From: Salibacterium halotolerans
GTDB taxonomy: Bacteria; Bacillota; Bacilli; Bacillales; Marinococcaceae
DNA length: 64,000 bases
Direction: 5' to 3'
Assembly (NCBI RefSeq): GCF_900115625.1
Contig: NZ_FOXD01000015.1
Coordinates: 1-64,000, forward strand
A program made the position numbers and the translations under genes. The notes beneath the pieces are model-generated. The model made no database searches. It had not been told where the DNA came from and saw nothing but the letters and a program-made list of their open reading frames with translations. Below are positions 44,360-53,094 of this stretch, piece by piece. Position 1 is the first letter of the stretch. Every line of letters begins with the position of its first letter.

Positions 44360-45577
44360 ATGGAACATTCCGCCGCTTCCGCTCCAACATTGTCAAAACT
44401 GCGCCGTATATGGATGGCTGTCCTGCTCGGTTCACTGGCTGCTTTCGGTCCGTTGACGATTGATATGTATCTCCCGAGCTTTCCTTCCATCGCAAATGAT
44501 CTGGATACGACCGCGTCATCGGTGCAGTTAAGCTTAACGGCCTGCCTTCTAGGCCTCGCGGGAGGGCAGCTCGTCATCGGCCCGATTAGTGATATGAAAG
44601 GCCGCAAAACGCCGATGATAATATCGCTCGGCGTGTATGCGGCCGCGTCTTTTCTATGTGTGTTTGCCCCGTCCATCTGGGTTCTTATCGCCTCGCGGTT
44701 TCTGCAGGGATTTTCGGCGTCGGCGGGCATTGTCATTTCAAGAGCCGTTGTCCGTGATCTGTACACCGGCAAAGAACTCACGAAATTTTTTGCGCTGCTG
44801 ATGCTTGTAAACGGGCTCGCACCGATCCTTGCCCCGCTCGCGGGCGGTATCGTACTGAACTGGACGTCGTGGCAGGGGATATTTGTCATACTGAGTGTCA
44901 TTGGTTTGTTTATGCTCACGACCGTCTTTTTGCTGCTTCCGGAAACCTTGGCGGATGAAAATAAATCCAACAGCGGCATCAAACATACCATCCGGACGTT
45001 CGGTGAATTAATGAAAGACCGTACGTTTGCCGGGTATGCGCTCGCACAGGGGCTGGTCATGGCCGGTATTTTCGCTTATGTGTCCGGTACGCCGTTTGTC
45101 TATCAGGGGATTTACGGAGTGTCCGCCCAAGTGTTCAGTATTCTATTTGCGATGAACGGGATCGGCCTGATTATAGGAAGTCAGCTGACCGGTCGTCTGG
45201 CAGGATTTATAGATGAAAATAAAATACTGAAGACCGGCCTGTTCGTAACCATGGGCGCCAGTATCTTTCTACTCATCATGATTTTACTGCAGGCGCCGCT
45301 CGTCTTTATCGTCATCCCGATCTTTCTCGTCGTCTCCTGTGTAGGTGTTGTTACCACAACCTGCTTCTCCCTTGCCATGGAGACCCAGGGTCACCGTGCC
45401 GGCAGTGCCTCCGCACTGCTCGGCCTGCTGCCGTTTCTGTTCGGCGCGACTTCCGCTCCGCTTGTCGGAGTGGCTGGAGAAGGTACAGCCCTGCCGATGG
45501 GACTGATTATTTTCATTGCTGACGCTCTGGCACTGAGCTGTTACCTGTTTCTTGTCCGAAAACCTACATCGTCATAA
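44360..45577 (+). CDS. Bcr/CflA-family MFS drug exporter
   Basis: Twelve-helix major facilitator protein, about 405 residues from this start. The first helix has FGPLTIDMYLPSFPSIA, a Bcr/CflA mark, and the loop 2-3 motif is GPISDMKGRKTP. Family members export bicyclomycin, sulfonamides or chloramphenicol; bicyclomycin targets Rho. An alternative ATG at 44324 would add 12 residues; neither has a convincing ribosome-binding site. It may be co-transcribed with the M42 gene 120 bases upstream, although TTGACA occurs in the gap. Confidence 0.83.
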   Translation: MEHSAASAPTLSKLRRIWMAVLLGSLAAFGPLTIDMYLPSFPSIANDLDTTASSVQLSLTACLLGLAGGQLVIGPISDMKGRKTPMIISLGVYAAASFLCVFAPSIWVLIASRFLQGFSASAGIVISRAVVRDLYTGKELTKFFALLMLVNGLAPILAPLAGGIVLNWTSWQGIFVILSVIGLFMLTTVFLLLPETLADENKSNSGIKHTIRTFGELMKDRTFAGYALAQGLVMAGIFAYVSGTPFVYQGIYGVSAQVFSILFAMNGIGLIIGSQLTGRLAGFIDENKILKTGLFVTMGASIFLLIMILLQAPLVFIVIPIFLVVSCVGVVTTTCFSLAMETQGHRAGSASALLGLLPFLFGATSAPLVGVAGEGTALPMGLIIFIADALALSCYLFLVRKPTSS

Positions 45578-45604
45578 AGTCAATCATCCGCAGATGGCGC
45601 CGCT

Positions 45605-46432
45605 CTATTTCGTAAAGGGATACTTTTTCCTTAAACGCTGCAGTTCTTCCAGGTGCGCCATCGCGGCCTCTTCCCTCGTTCTTCCCAGCTCGACAATCAC
45701 ACTTTCTATCAAAGCGACCGGTGCCACCATCGAATGAAACTCCCACATTTCCCCCCGTTCAACGTAGAGAACCACATCCGCTCTCGGAATAAACTCAAAT
45801 ACCTGCAGGTCTGTAACGAGAATCACCTTCATACCTTTTTCTGCCGCTTCGTCAAACAAAGCCCTCGTTTCGGGGAGAGGTTTGGCAAAACCGAAGACCA
45901 CGATGACATCTTCTTTCTGAAAGTGCATCATATCTTCAAGCAGTTTCTGGCCGCTTTCCGGCAGCACGTGCACATGAATACCGAACCGGCGCAGACGAAA
46001 TGAAAACAACGAAGTCAGGGAGGCAGCCGGACCGTATCCGAACATATACACAACTGCTGCTTTATTCAATAAAGACACCATCTCACGGAAATCGTTCTCC
46101 GACATCTGCCGGGACGTCGTTTCGAGATACTCCTTTCCCTGCTGAATCATCGACTGCACCACTTCTGAAGACTCGGTTTTCTCCAGTACTGTCCCCATTT
46201 TATTAGCCGGTGTATCCGCAAAACGCCGCTTCATTTCCTCTCTGAACGATTTAAAGCCGGCGAAACCAATCTGACGGAAAAACCGGGACACCGTCGCCAT
46301 GCTCACCCCCGTCTCCGCAGCGATGTCCTCCTGCGTGAGATAAGCTATTTTCGTCTCCTGTTTATACAGATAATCCGCCACTTTCTGTTGATTGGCACTT
46401 AACGTGGATGAGTCAATCTGAAGCCAATCCAC
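45605..46432 (-). CDS. RpiR/MurR-family transcriptional regulator
   Basis: A 275-residue regulator with an N-terminal HTH_6 domain (about 1-77, LSANQQKVADYL and VSMATVSRFFRQIGF) and a C-terminal SIS domain (about 105-240) that in this family binds phosphosugars. The GTG at 46432 is preferred because AAAGGAGGT precedes it by seven bases; upstream ATGs lack such a site. Divergent from the ECF transporter operon, with two operator-like palindromes between, so it most likely controls that operon. Confidence 0.87.
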   Translation of the reverse strand: MDWLQIDSSTLSANQQKVADYLYKQETKIAYLTQEDIAAETGVSMATVSRFFRQIGFAGFKSFREEMKRRFADTPANKMGTVLEKTESSEVVQSMIQQGKEYLETTSRQMSENDFREMVSLLNKAAVVYMFGYGPAASLTSLFSFRLRRFGIHVHVLPESGQKLLEDMMHFQKEDVIVVFGFAKPLPETRALFDEAAEKGMKVILVTDLQVFEFIPRADVVLYVERGEMWEFHSMVAPVALIESVIVELGRTREEAAMAHLEELQRLRKKYPFTK

Positions 46433-46475
46433 ACACTCCACCTCCTTTGCCTTCATGATACAATACTTTTCAATA

Positions 46476-46519
46476 TGAAAAATTAATTTCATTATAATAA
46501 AATAGAAAAATTAATTTCA
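46476..46519. promoter_or_regulatory. Two operator-like copies between the RpiR gene and the ECF operon
   Basis: TGAAAAATTAATTTCA at 46476-46491 and AGAAAAATTAATTTCA at 46504-46519, 28 bases apart. Each has near-palindromic GAAA...TTTC arms around AATTAA, the kind of site bound by RpiR-type regulators. Confidence 0.65.
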
Positions 46520-46599
46520 TTTTAATAATCACTTAACAATGCCTTTATATAAACCTCTTACACTGAACGTGTATTCATATTAAAGGAGGTACCCGCTTC

Positions 46600-47487
46600 A
46601 TGCCGAATCAACTGCCACATCAAAAAAAGGAATTAAACCAGTCACAGCAGCTCATGATTTTTGTGTTGTCCATGTCTCTCTTTGGTATCGCCAACATTAT
46701 CACGGAAATCGTTCCGGAATTCTCGTTCGGTCCTGTTGAACTGTCGGTCTCTTATTTCGCTTTCATTCCTCTGGCTATGGTGTTTTTATTCAGCCCGCTT
46801 CCGGCAGCCCTTGGCGCTCCGCTGGGCGAAATCATCTTTGCTGACCTTCTGATGGGAGATTTCGGCGGAATTGGTGAGCTGGAAGGCTTCATTGAATTTG
46901 CGCTGGCGTTGTACGTCGCAGGGCTTCTCGTGAAAAATCCAAACAACCGGAAACAGATTGCCATCGCCTCTCTGGTCGGTGTCGGTATCGATCAGATGCT
47001 GAGCACTGTGGTCGACATCGGAAAAGTCTGGGTCGGCATCGAGGAGCTGGAAGCTGTCCCCGGCGTTCCCGAGAGTATTCTGGTTCTGGAAGGTATCAGT
47101 TTCGTTAATGAAATGGTTATTTCCGGTGTCCTTTTCGGATTGATTCCGGCGATATGGCTCGTTCCCCGCCTGTACGGCAAAATAGAACCATTGATGGGCT
47201 TTGCGCCGCGCGAAGACGTCTCGTTCCGCTCCGCTAAAGAAATCGTCGGTGCCCGTTTTCTTGTTTTCTCCGTCTTCTTCATTTTTGTCGGTATGATTGC
47301 GGAATTTATGGCGGAAATGGACGTTAACTTCGCCGTCTGGCAGCCGGAGTTCATCGAACAGTTCGGACAGCAGTTCTTATGGGTGGGCGTTTCCGCCGCC
47401 GTTATCGTCCTGATTCTCGCAGTCATGGGACTATCGTATTTGAAAAAGGCAAACAGCGGACAGAATCCTTCGAGAAAGGCGCAGTGA
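46600..47487 (+). CDS. ECF transporter substrate-binding (S) component
   Basis: Membrane protein of 295 residues, longer than most S components (about 180-200). Hydrophobic segments near 18-38, 45-70, 90-110, 120-140, 160-195, 225-245 and 260-285 surround an LGAPLGEIIFADLLMG region. It is called an S component mainly because it begins the operon that encodes an ECF ATPase and EcfT. The substrate is unknown. GGAGGT precedes the ATG by eight to nine bases. The RpiR regulator and PHP hydrolase neighbours suggest a phosphorylated or sugar-like ligand. Confidence 0.7.
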   Translation: MPNQLPHQKKELNQSQQLMIFVLSMSLFGIANIITEIVPEFSFGPVELSVSYFAFIPLAMVFLFSPLPAALGAPLGEIIFADLLMGDFGGIGELEGFIEFALALYVAGLLVKNPNNRKQIAIASLVGVGIDQMLSTVVDIGKVWVGIEELEAVPGVPESILVLEGISFVNEMVISGVLFGLIPAIWLVPRLYGKIEPLMGFAPREDVSFRSAKEIVGARFLVFSVFFIFVGMIAEFMAEMDVNFAVWQPEFIEQFGQQFLWVGVSAAVIVLILAVMGLSYLKKANSGQNPSRKAQ

Positions 47488-47490
47488 CGT

Positions 47491-49236
47491 ATGAAACCAT
47501 CACCGATTATTGAGCTGGAACATGTGAATTTTTCCTATCCCTCTTCGGTTAAACGGGTTCTTCAGGACGTTTCTCTTACCGTGAACCGAGGCGACTTTCT
47601 CGCTGTCATCGGAGGAAACGGGAGTGGAAAAACCACGTTATGCAAAACGTTTAACGGATTGATTCCCCATTATTATAACGGCGCGCTGGAAGGGGCCGTG
47701 CGTATTAACGGCGAAGCCACCGAAGATACAAATACCGCCCTGCTCTCCAAAACAGTCGGCTACGTCTACCAGGACTTTGAAAGCCAGCTTGTCCGCCCGA
47801 GAGTGCTGGATGAGGTGCGGTTCGCCCCGCTTAATTACGGATGGCCGGATTATAAAGAACGGGGGGATGAGGCCCTCGACATGCTCGGTCTGAACCCGAT
47901 CAAGAATGAATTTATCTGGCAGCTGAGCGGCGGCCAGAAACATTTGACGGCCCTTGCAAGTGTTCTCTCCCTGCAGCCGGAGGTCATCATCGTAGACGAG
48001 CCCGTCGCGCAGCTCGACCCGGTCCATGCCCGGGACATCTATCACACGCTGCAGTACTTAAACCGGGAGCACGGCATTACCATTATCGTCATTGAACACC
48101 ATACCGAGTTTATCGCCGAGTTCGCTCAATCTGCGGTGCTGATGGACGCAGGTACCGTAAAGTGGAAAAAGCCGGTGGCAGACGCGATGCGGAGCATAAA
48201 GGACCTTCAGCACCACAACATCCTGCCGCCTCCTGTAACGAGACTGGCAGAAGCGGCCGGCGCAGAAGAAAGCGACGTGCCGATCACTCTGGAGGAAGGT
48301 GCCAATTGGTTCAGCTCCCGTGTGCCGGCGGCTTCCCCGCGCCACATTGCACCGGTTCCCCCAGGCGCTTCCGAAAAAACGAAAATTGCTTCATTCGACC
48401 GGGTCACCCAGGGGTATAAAACCGTACAGAAAACGTTCAAGTGGGTGTTTGAGGAGTTATCCCTGTCTTTCTATGAAGGAGAACGGATTGCTTTGGTCGG
48501 CGGGAATGGCGCCGGAAAATCAAGCTTATTGAAAATGCTGACCGGTATTCTCCGGCCGCGTAAAGGTAACATCACGGCAGCCGGGCAGCCTGTCGCACGT
48601 ACCTCTCCGGAAAAAATCGCCGAACAAGTGACCTACATTTATCAGAACCCGGAAGAGATGTTCATAGCCGATAACATCCGCGCCGATATTGAGTACTTCC
48701 TCAAGGCTCGGAAATCGCCGGAGGCTGCCGCGTACGCAGATGAGCTGTGCCGTCTTTTTTCACTGGAAGACCTTCAGGACAAAGACGGCCGGCTGCTCAG
48801 CGGCGGCCAGCAGCGGCGGGCTTCGCTTGCCATCGGACTTGGTACGCAGCCTTCCCTGCTTCTTTTGGATGAACCGACCTCGAGTCTTGACATCAACAGC
48901 CGCGAAGAAGTCGCGCGGCTGCTTCACGAGTTGAAAGAACACGTCAAAACCGTCGTTATCGCCACCCACGACATGGACCTCGTCGCGGAGTGGGCATCTC
49001 GTGTCATTGTACTGAATGAAGGAACGGTTGAGTACGACGGCGGACCGCGGGGGTTATTTTCCCGTCACGAACTGATGCGCAGGTGCTCCCTGCATCCGCC
49101 GCAGATTGTGCGGCTTTCGGAAAAACTGGGGATTCAGCCGTCAGCGCTTGATATACAGGAATTCCTTCCGTTCGTGAAAGGGGGCGGCCCGCGTTATGAA
49201 CCGTATCCGGCAGTGGCTTTCGAAAATCAACGTTGA
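47491..49236 (+). CDS. ECF transporter ATPase, two ABC domains fused
   Basis: Single 581-residue chain holding both energising ATPases. Domain 1 has Walker A GGNGSGKTT (41-49), signature LSGGQKHLTAL and Walker B VIIVDEPVAQLDP. Domain 2 has GGNGAGKSS (about 337-345), LSGGQQRRASL and LLLLDEPTSSLD. A linker of about 40 residues joins them. Most ECF systems use two separate ATPases; the fusion plus a private S and T component indicates a dedicated (group I) transporter. It starts three bases after the S-component gene. Confidence 0.9.
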   Translation: MKPSPIIELEHVNFSYPSSVKRVLQDVSLTVNRGDFLAVIGGNGSGKTTLCKTFNGLIPHYYNGALEGAVRINGEATEDTNTALLSKTVGYVYQDFESQLVRPRVLDEVRFAPLNYGWPDYKERGDEALDMLGLNPIKNEFIWQLSGGQKHLTALASVLSLQPEVIIVDEPVAQLDPVHARDIYHTLQYLNREHGITIIVIEHHTEFIAEFAQSAVLMDAGTVKWKKPVADAMRSIKDLQHHNILPPPVTRLAEAAGAEESDVPITLEEGANWFSSRVPAASPRHIAPVPPGASEKTKIASFDRVTQGYKTVQKTFKWVFEELSLSFYEGERIALVGGNGAGKSSLLKMLTGILRPRKGNITAAGQPVARTSPEKIAEQVTYIYQNPEEMFIADNIRADIEYFLKARKSPEAAAYADELCRLFSLEDLQDKDGRLLSGGQQRRASLAIGLGTQPSLLLLDEPTSSLDINSREEVARLLHELKEHVKTVVIATHDMDLVAEWASRVIVLNEGTVEYDGGPRGLFSRHELMRRCSLHPPQIVRLSEKLGIQPSALDIQEFLPFVKGGGPRYEPYPAVAFENQR

Positions 49237-50041
49237 GACCATTAAAATTGAGCTCATGAACACGGCGTACGGAGAACGTACGACACTTATGGCGAAGCTG
49301 GATCCAAGAGTCGCCATCATCTGGTACCTGCTGTTTGCCATCCTGCCCTGGCTTTTCTGGAACAACACGATTCTGATCGGCATGCTTCTATATATGATCA
49401 TTCTGACCGCCCTGTCCCGTATCAGCCCGCTGATTTTATTTCTGCTTTGTTTCGGGCTCGTGACCGAAGCCGGTTATGTCATTTTCGTCGCTCTCTTTTT
49501 CGGCGGAGATCTCACCGCGGCGGCCGCACTGCTGACATTCACGATGAAACTGACGATCATTTCGCTTGCCAGCATCGTCATTTTTACAAACATGGACCCC
49601 GAACGGTTCAGTGATGCCCTGCTCCGTTTCAAAGTGCCGGAGACCTTTTGTTTCGGCATTTCCTACGGCTACCGTATGCTTCCGATTCTGATCGATGAAT
49701 ACCAGAACATCTTCCATTCATTCCGGCTGCGCGGCAGGTTCCCGGAGAAAAAAGGGATCCTTGCGTGGCGGTATATCTATCACTTCTGCGTGACAGCCGT
49801 GAAAGCTTTCTACCCTATGATTCTAAACACTGCCAAACGCACACGAACGACAGTGGAAGCTCTCGAGGTCAAAGGATTCACGTACGGCATGCATAATCCT
49901 GAAGCAAAAGAACTGAAGCTTTCCTACCTGAAAACGACGAAAAAAGATGTTCTGTTTCTCGGGATTACGGGCGTCGTTTTAATAGCCATTATTTACACTG
50001 GGACATTATATCCAATAGAAAGGACGATCCACCAACTATGA
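49196..50041 (+). CDS. ECF transporter transmembrane (T) component
   Basis: EcfT-like protein of 281 residues with about five membrane helices and the two coupling-helix signatures that contact the ATPases: RLRGRF near 178 and EVKGFTYG near 222. Its start lies 41 bases inside the end of the ATPase gene, with AAAGGGGGCGG as ribosome-binding site, so the two proteins are translationally coupled. Confidence 0.87.
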   Translation: MNRIRQWLSKINVETIKIELMNTAYGERTTLMAKLDPRVAIIWYLLFAILPWLFWNNTILIGMLLYMIILTALSRISPLILFLLCFGLVTEAGYVIFVALFFGGDLTAAAALLTFTMKLTIISLASIVIFTNMDPERFSDALLRFKVPETFCFGISYGYRMLPILIDEYQNIFHSFRLRGRFPEKKGILAWRYIYHFCVTAVKAFYPMILNTAKRTRTTVEALEVKGFTYGMHNPEAKELKLSYLKTTKKDVLFLGITGVVLIAIIYTGTLYPIERTIHQL

Positions 50042-50787
50042 ATATTGATCTTCACACACACGGCAAACTGACGAAAAAGACGGACTTTGACCTTGAATTC
50101 TTTCTTGGCATGACAGCAGGCGCAGCAAAAAACGGGCTGGATGCCTTCGCGTTAACAGAGCATTTCAACACCCGCCATTTCCAGGAAATCTATGACACCC
50201 TGGATGCGCATTACCACTATGAAAACAACTATTACGATGTAGACGGCATCCGGGTCTTTCCCGGCATGGAGGTGGATGTAAAAGAAACCGGTCATATACT
50301 GCTGATCGGGGACAAAGAGGATATTGTTTCGTTGAACAAGACACTTGAACCCTTCAAGGAAGAATTTATTGCTTTTGAGGAACTGCTCCGGCTCACCGAT
50401 GAGAAAGAAATACTCCGCATCGGCGCGCACCCGTTCCGGGAATCGACACCTCTCACAGCTCATCCGGAGCGCCTGCTTGAAAAACTGGACGCCTTTGATG
50501 TGAACGGAAAAGACCTGTTCACCTATGAAAATACCAGCATGGAAGAGCGTGTAAAGAAATGGGCGGAGGAACTCGGTATCCGCATCACCGCCGGCAGTGA
50601 CTCCCACCATCCGCTCCAGCTCGGCGCCGTTTTTAACGAAGTGGATAACGATATTAAAACAATCGCGGAACTGAAAGAAGCCGTCTTCCAGCAGCCGAAA
50701 CGTCATATTTCCAACTGCCTGTCCACGAAAGTTGAAGCGGCCAAAGCGGTGAAAAAAACACTGAAACAGCAGATCCTTTCTGCTTAA
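50038..50787 (+). CDS. PHP-domain metal-dependent hydrolase
   Basis: A 249-residue single PHP domain, the fold of histidinol phosphatase and other phosphoesterases. Metal ligands appear in order: His6 and His8 (DLHTHG), LTEHFN, a Glu in FPGMEVDV, His in GHILLIG, IGAHPFR, and the final AGSDSHHP. Its start overlaps the EcfT stop by four bases (ATGA). Last in the ECF operon, it presumably processes the imported compound or a phosphorylated derivative; the substrate is unknown. Confidence 0.83.
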   Translation: MNIDLHTHGKLTKKTDFDLEFFLGMTAGAAKNGLDAFALTEHFNTRHFQEIYDTLDAHYHYENNYYDVDGIRVFPGMEVDVKETGHILLIGDKEDIVSLNKTLEPFKEEFIAFEELLRLTDEKEILRIGAHPFRESTPLTAHPERLLEKLDAFDVNGKDLFTYENTSMEERVKKWAEELGIRITAGSDSHHPLQLGAVFNEVDNDIKTIAELKEAVFQQPKRHISNCLSTKVEAAKAVKKTLKQQILSA

Positions 50788-50815
50788 TCTTACAGCAATA
50801 GAATAGATATCACAT

Positions 50816-50873
50816 AAAAACCCGGACGACTCTTTTCAAGCCGCGTGGCGGCGAGAATGTCGTCCGGGTTTTT
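50816..50873. terminator. Bidirectional terminator between the PHP and dhaM genes
   Basis: A 15-bp stem AAAAACCCGGACGAC / GTCGTCCGGGTTTTT (50816-50830 with 50859-50873). The loop is long, and T-runs exist on both strands. Confidence 0.8.
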
Positions 50874-50944
50874 CGTGTTGCTCCAAGTACTGAGAATCTG
50901 TGGTTGACAATCTCTATCATACTGCTGGATACTTAAATCCGTGT

Positions 50945-51334
50945 TTACTCCACAAATTGCTGACGCCGGACGGATGCGGCGATGTCCTCAAGGGATTTTC
51001 CCATGCCGGCTTCCACTACCGCAACATAGGTGCCCTCGACAACAGGCGCGTTCACGATTTCGACGTTCCCTTCCAGATCGGGAAGCATATCAAGAGCGAG
51101 TTCGGCGTTCATCAGAGCGCTGCCGATGTCATAAAACACGAGCGTGCCGGCTTCATTGTCAGCCTGCTGCAGCGCGTGTTGAATCTTATCGGCACTCGTT
51201 CCGATTTCTCCGTCTTCCGTGCCGCCGGCTGCAAAGACGTGAACATCCGGTTGTTTCGTCTGAGAGACAAGATCGTTAATGCCTTCTGCTATTTTTTCAC
51301 TGTGGGAGACGATAATGACAGCTGTTTTACTCAT
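50945..51334 (-). CDS. dhaM: PTS-dependent dihydroxyacetone kinase, phosphotransferase subunit DhaM
   Basis: A 129-residue protein of the mannose-EIIA fold, without the HPr and EI extensions of the E. coli DhaM. The phosphorylated His lies in VIIVSHSEKIAEG near the N-terminus. It passes phosphate from HPr to the ADP bound in DhaL. It follows dhaL with overlapping stop/start. Confidence 0.9.
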   Translation of the reverse strand: MSKTAVIIVSHSEKIAEGINDLVSQTKQPDVHVFAAGGTEDGEIGTSADKIQHALQQADNEAGTLVFYDIGSALMNAELALDMLPDLEGNVEIVNAPVVEGTYVAVVEAGMGKSLEDIAASVRRQQFVE

Positions 51335-51966
51335 CAGGCTTCCTCCTTGTCCAGAGCCTCAGCCAGCGCTTCAAACAGAAGATAGGACGAGTAGGCGCCG
51401 GGATCGATATGGGAGATGGATTCTTCTCCGTAATAAGAGGCTCTTCCTTTTTCAGCTTTCATGCTTTCCGTTTGTTCCATGCTTTCTTTCGCCTTTGCGG
51501 ATACATCGGGCGCAGCGATATCGTGGTGCTGGACGTAGTCGAGAACCGGAGTCCAGACGTCGAGCATCGTTTTGCTTCCGGCTTCGGCCTTGCCGCGGGT
51601 TTTAATCCCTTCCACGGCTGCCTCCAATCCTTCTGCGAATTCATCTTTGGAAAGAGAGGTCTTCCCCTTCCATTTATCCGAAGCTTTCAGAAATGCGGTG
51701 CCGTACAAGGGACCGGATGCCCCGCCTACTTTTGAAATCAAGGTCATCGCTGCTGCTTTCATCAGAGCCCCGATGTCTTCTTCTGTGCTCTCTTTGGCAT
51801 TCTCCGCCGCAACTTGAAAACCGCGGGCCATGTTATGTCCGTGATCGCCGTCCCCGATCGCCTGATCCAGTTCGGATAAATACTCTTTATGGGTCTGCAT
51901 TTTTTCATCGGCTGTTACCAGCCAGTATTTCATCACGTTTGTTGTCAGTTCCACAGCACCTTTCAC
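51334..51966 (-). CDS. dhaL: Dihydroxyacetone kinase subunit DhaL
   Basis: ADP-binding subunit of 210 residues. It has the DGDHGHNMARGF nucleotide/Mg segment (about 36-47), GGASGPLYGT and a C-terminal DPGAYSS. The bound ADP is rephosphorylated by DhaM and donates phosphate to dihydroxyacetone held by DhaK. Middle gene of dhaK-dhaL-dhaM. Confidence 0.93.
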   Translation of the reverse strand: MKGAVELTTNVMKYWLVTADEKMQTHKEYLSELDQAIGDGDHGHNMARGFQVAAENAKESTEEDIGALMKAAAMTLISKVGGASGPLYGTAFLKASDKWKGKTSLSKDEFAEGLEAAVEGIKTRGKAEAGSKTMLDVWTPVLDYVQHHDIAAPDVSAKAKESMEQTESMKAEKGRASYYGEESISHIDPGAYSSYLLFEALAEALDKEEA

Positions 51967-51975
51967 CCTTTCTGT

Positions 51976-52932
51976 TTATGTTACATATTTTTTGATTGTA
52001 TCATCCAGCTTCAGGAGCGTAAGAGAACATCCCGCCATCTCCAGCGAGCTCATGTATTCTCCGACCATCGATTGGTGGATGGAGATATTTCTACCGGAGA
52101 GGAGCTGCGCTGCTTTACGGTACACGATATATAGTTCCATGAGCGGTGTGGAGCCCTGACCGTTTACGAGGGCGATAACGTCATCTCCGCTTTTCACTTC
52201 AAGCTCGGCCGTCACTTTGTCCAGCAGTTCTTCGGCGACTGTGTCGGCCGGCTGGATTTTCTTTCGTTCCATTCCCGGTTCGCCGTGTATGCCGGTTCCA
52301 AGTTCCATTTCATCGTCGGCAAGGGTGAAACCGGGTTTGCCGGACGCGGGAACCGTACTTGGACTTAAAGAAACTCCCATCGATCCGATGCGGGACGTGA
52401 CGTGTTGCGCAAGTTCTGCAGCTTCCTGGAGATTCAGCCCTTCTTCCACCGCTGTACCGACGATCTTATGGACCAGTACGGTTCCTGCCGTACCGCGTCG
52501 GTCTTCTTTATTCTCGACGGCAATATCATCTTTCACGACCACCTGCTCTGTATCAATGCCTTCGGCGGCTGCCATTTCCGCTGCCATATCAAAATTCATC
52601 ACATCACCGCTGAAATTTTTCACAATCAACAGTACGCCGCTGCCGCTGTCCACCGCTTTGATGGCTTCAAAGATCTGATCCGGCGCCGGGGAGGTGAACA
52701 CTTCACCGGCGACAGCGGCATCCAGCATGTTTTCCCCGATAAAGCCGGCGTGGGCCGGTTCATGACCGCTTCCTCCTCCGCTGACAAGACCAACCTTTCC
52801 TGTGACGGGGGCATCTTTTCGTACCAGTACGTTCCACCCTGGGAGCCGTCTCAGTTCATTAGAATGAGCCGCCGCCATTCCTTCAAGCATCTCCTCCACA
52901 ACGTCTTCCGGGTTATTGATGAATTTTTTCAT
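51976..52932 (-). CDS. dhaK: Dihydroxyacetone kinase subunit DhaK
   Basis: Substrate-binding subunit of 318 residues. It has GLVSGGGSGHEPAHAG (dihydroxyacetone pocket), NFSGDVMNFDMA, and the covalent histidine in GTGIHGEPG. Together with DhaL and DhaM it makes dihydroxyacetone phosphate, which feeds glycolysis; GldA encoded at 5.7 kb can supply the substrate. The start at 52932 has GGAGGAGAGG upstream; the frame open to 53037 adds 35 unlikely residues. Confidence 0.93.
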   Translation of the reverse strand: MKKFINNPEDVVEEMLEGMAAAHSNELRRLPGWNVLVRKDAPVTGKVGLVSGGGSGHEPAHAGFIGENMLDAAVAGEVFTSPAPDQIFEAIKAVDSGSGVLLIVKNFSGDVMNFDMAAEMAAAEGIDTEQVVVKDDIAVENKEDRRGTAGTVLVHKIVGTAVEEGLNLQEAAELAQHVTSRIGSMGVSLSPSTVPASGKPGFTLADDEMELGTGIHGEPGMERKKIQPADTVAEELLDKVTAELEVKSGDDVIALVNGQGSTPLMELYIVYRKAAQLLSGRNISIHQSMVGEYMSSLEMAGCSLTLLKLDDTIKKYVT

Positions 52933-53094
52933 TTTTTCCTCTCCTCCTTGTGTGCTTAAGTCTTCCCTTCTATTCCTTTTTTCAGAATGAAAAAAACATT
53001 CCCCGGGGTTGCATTTCAACGCTCCGGATTCTATCATTTTCCATGTAACCCTGTTTGTTATGATGGATACTTTTTAATAGAAGAAGGTGCGCCC

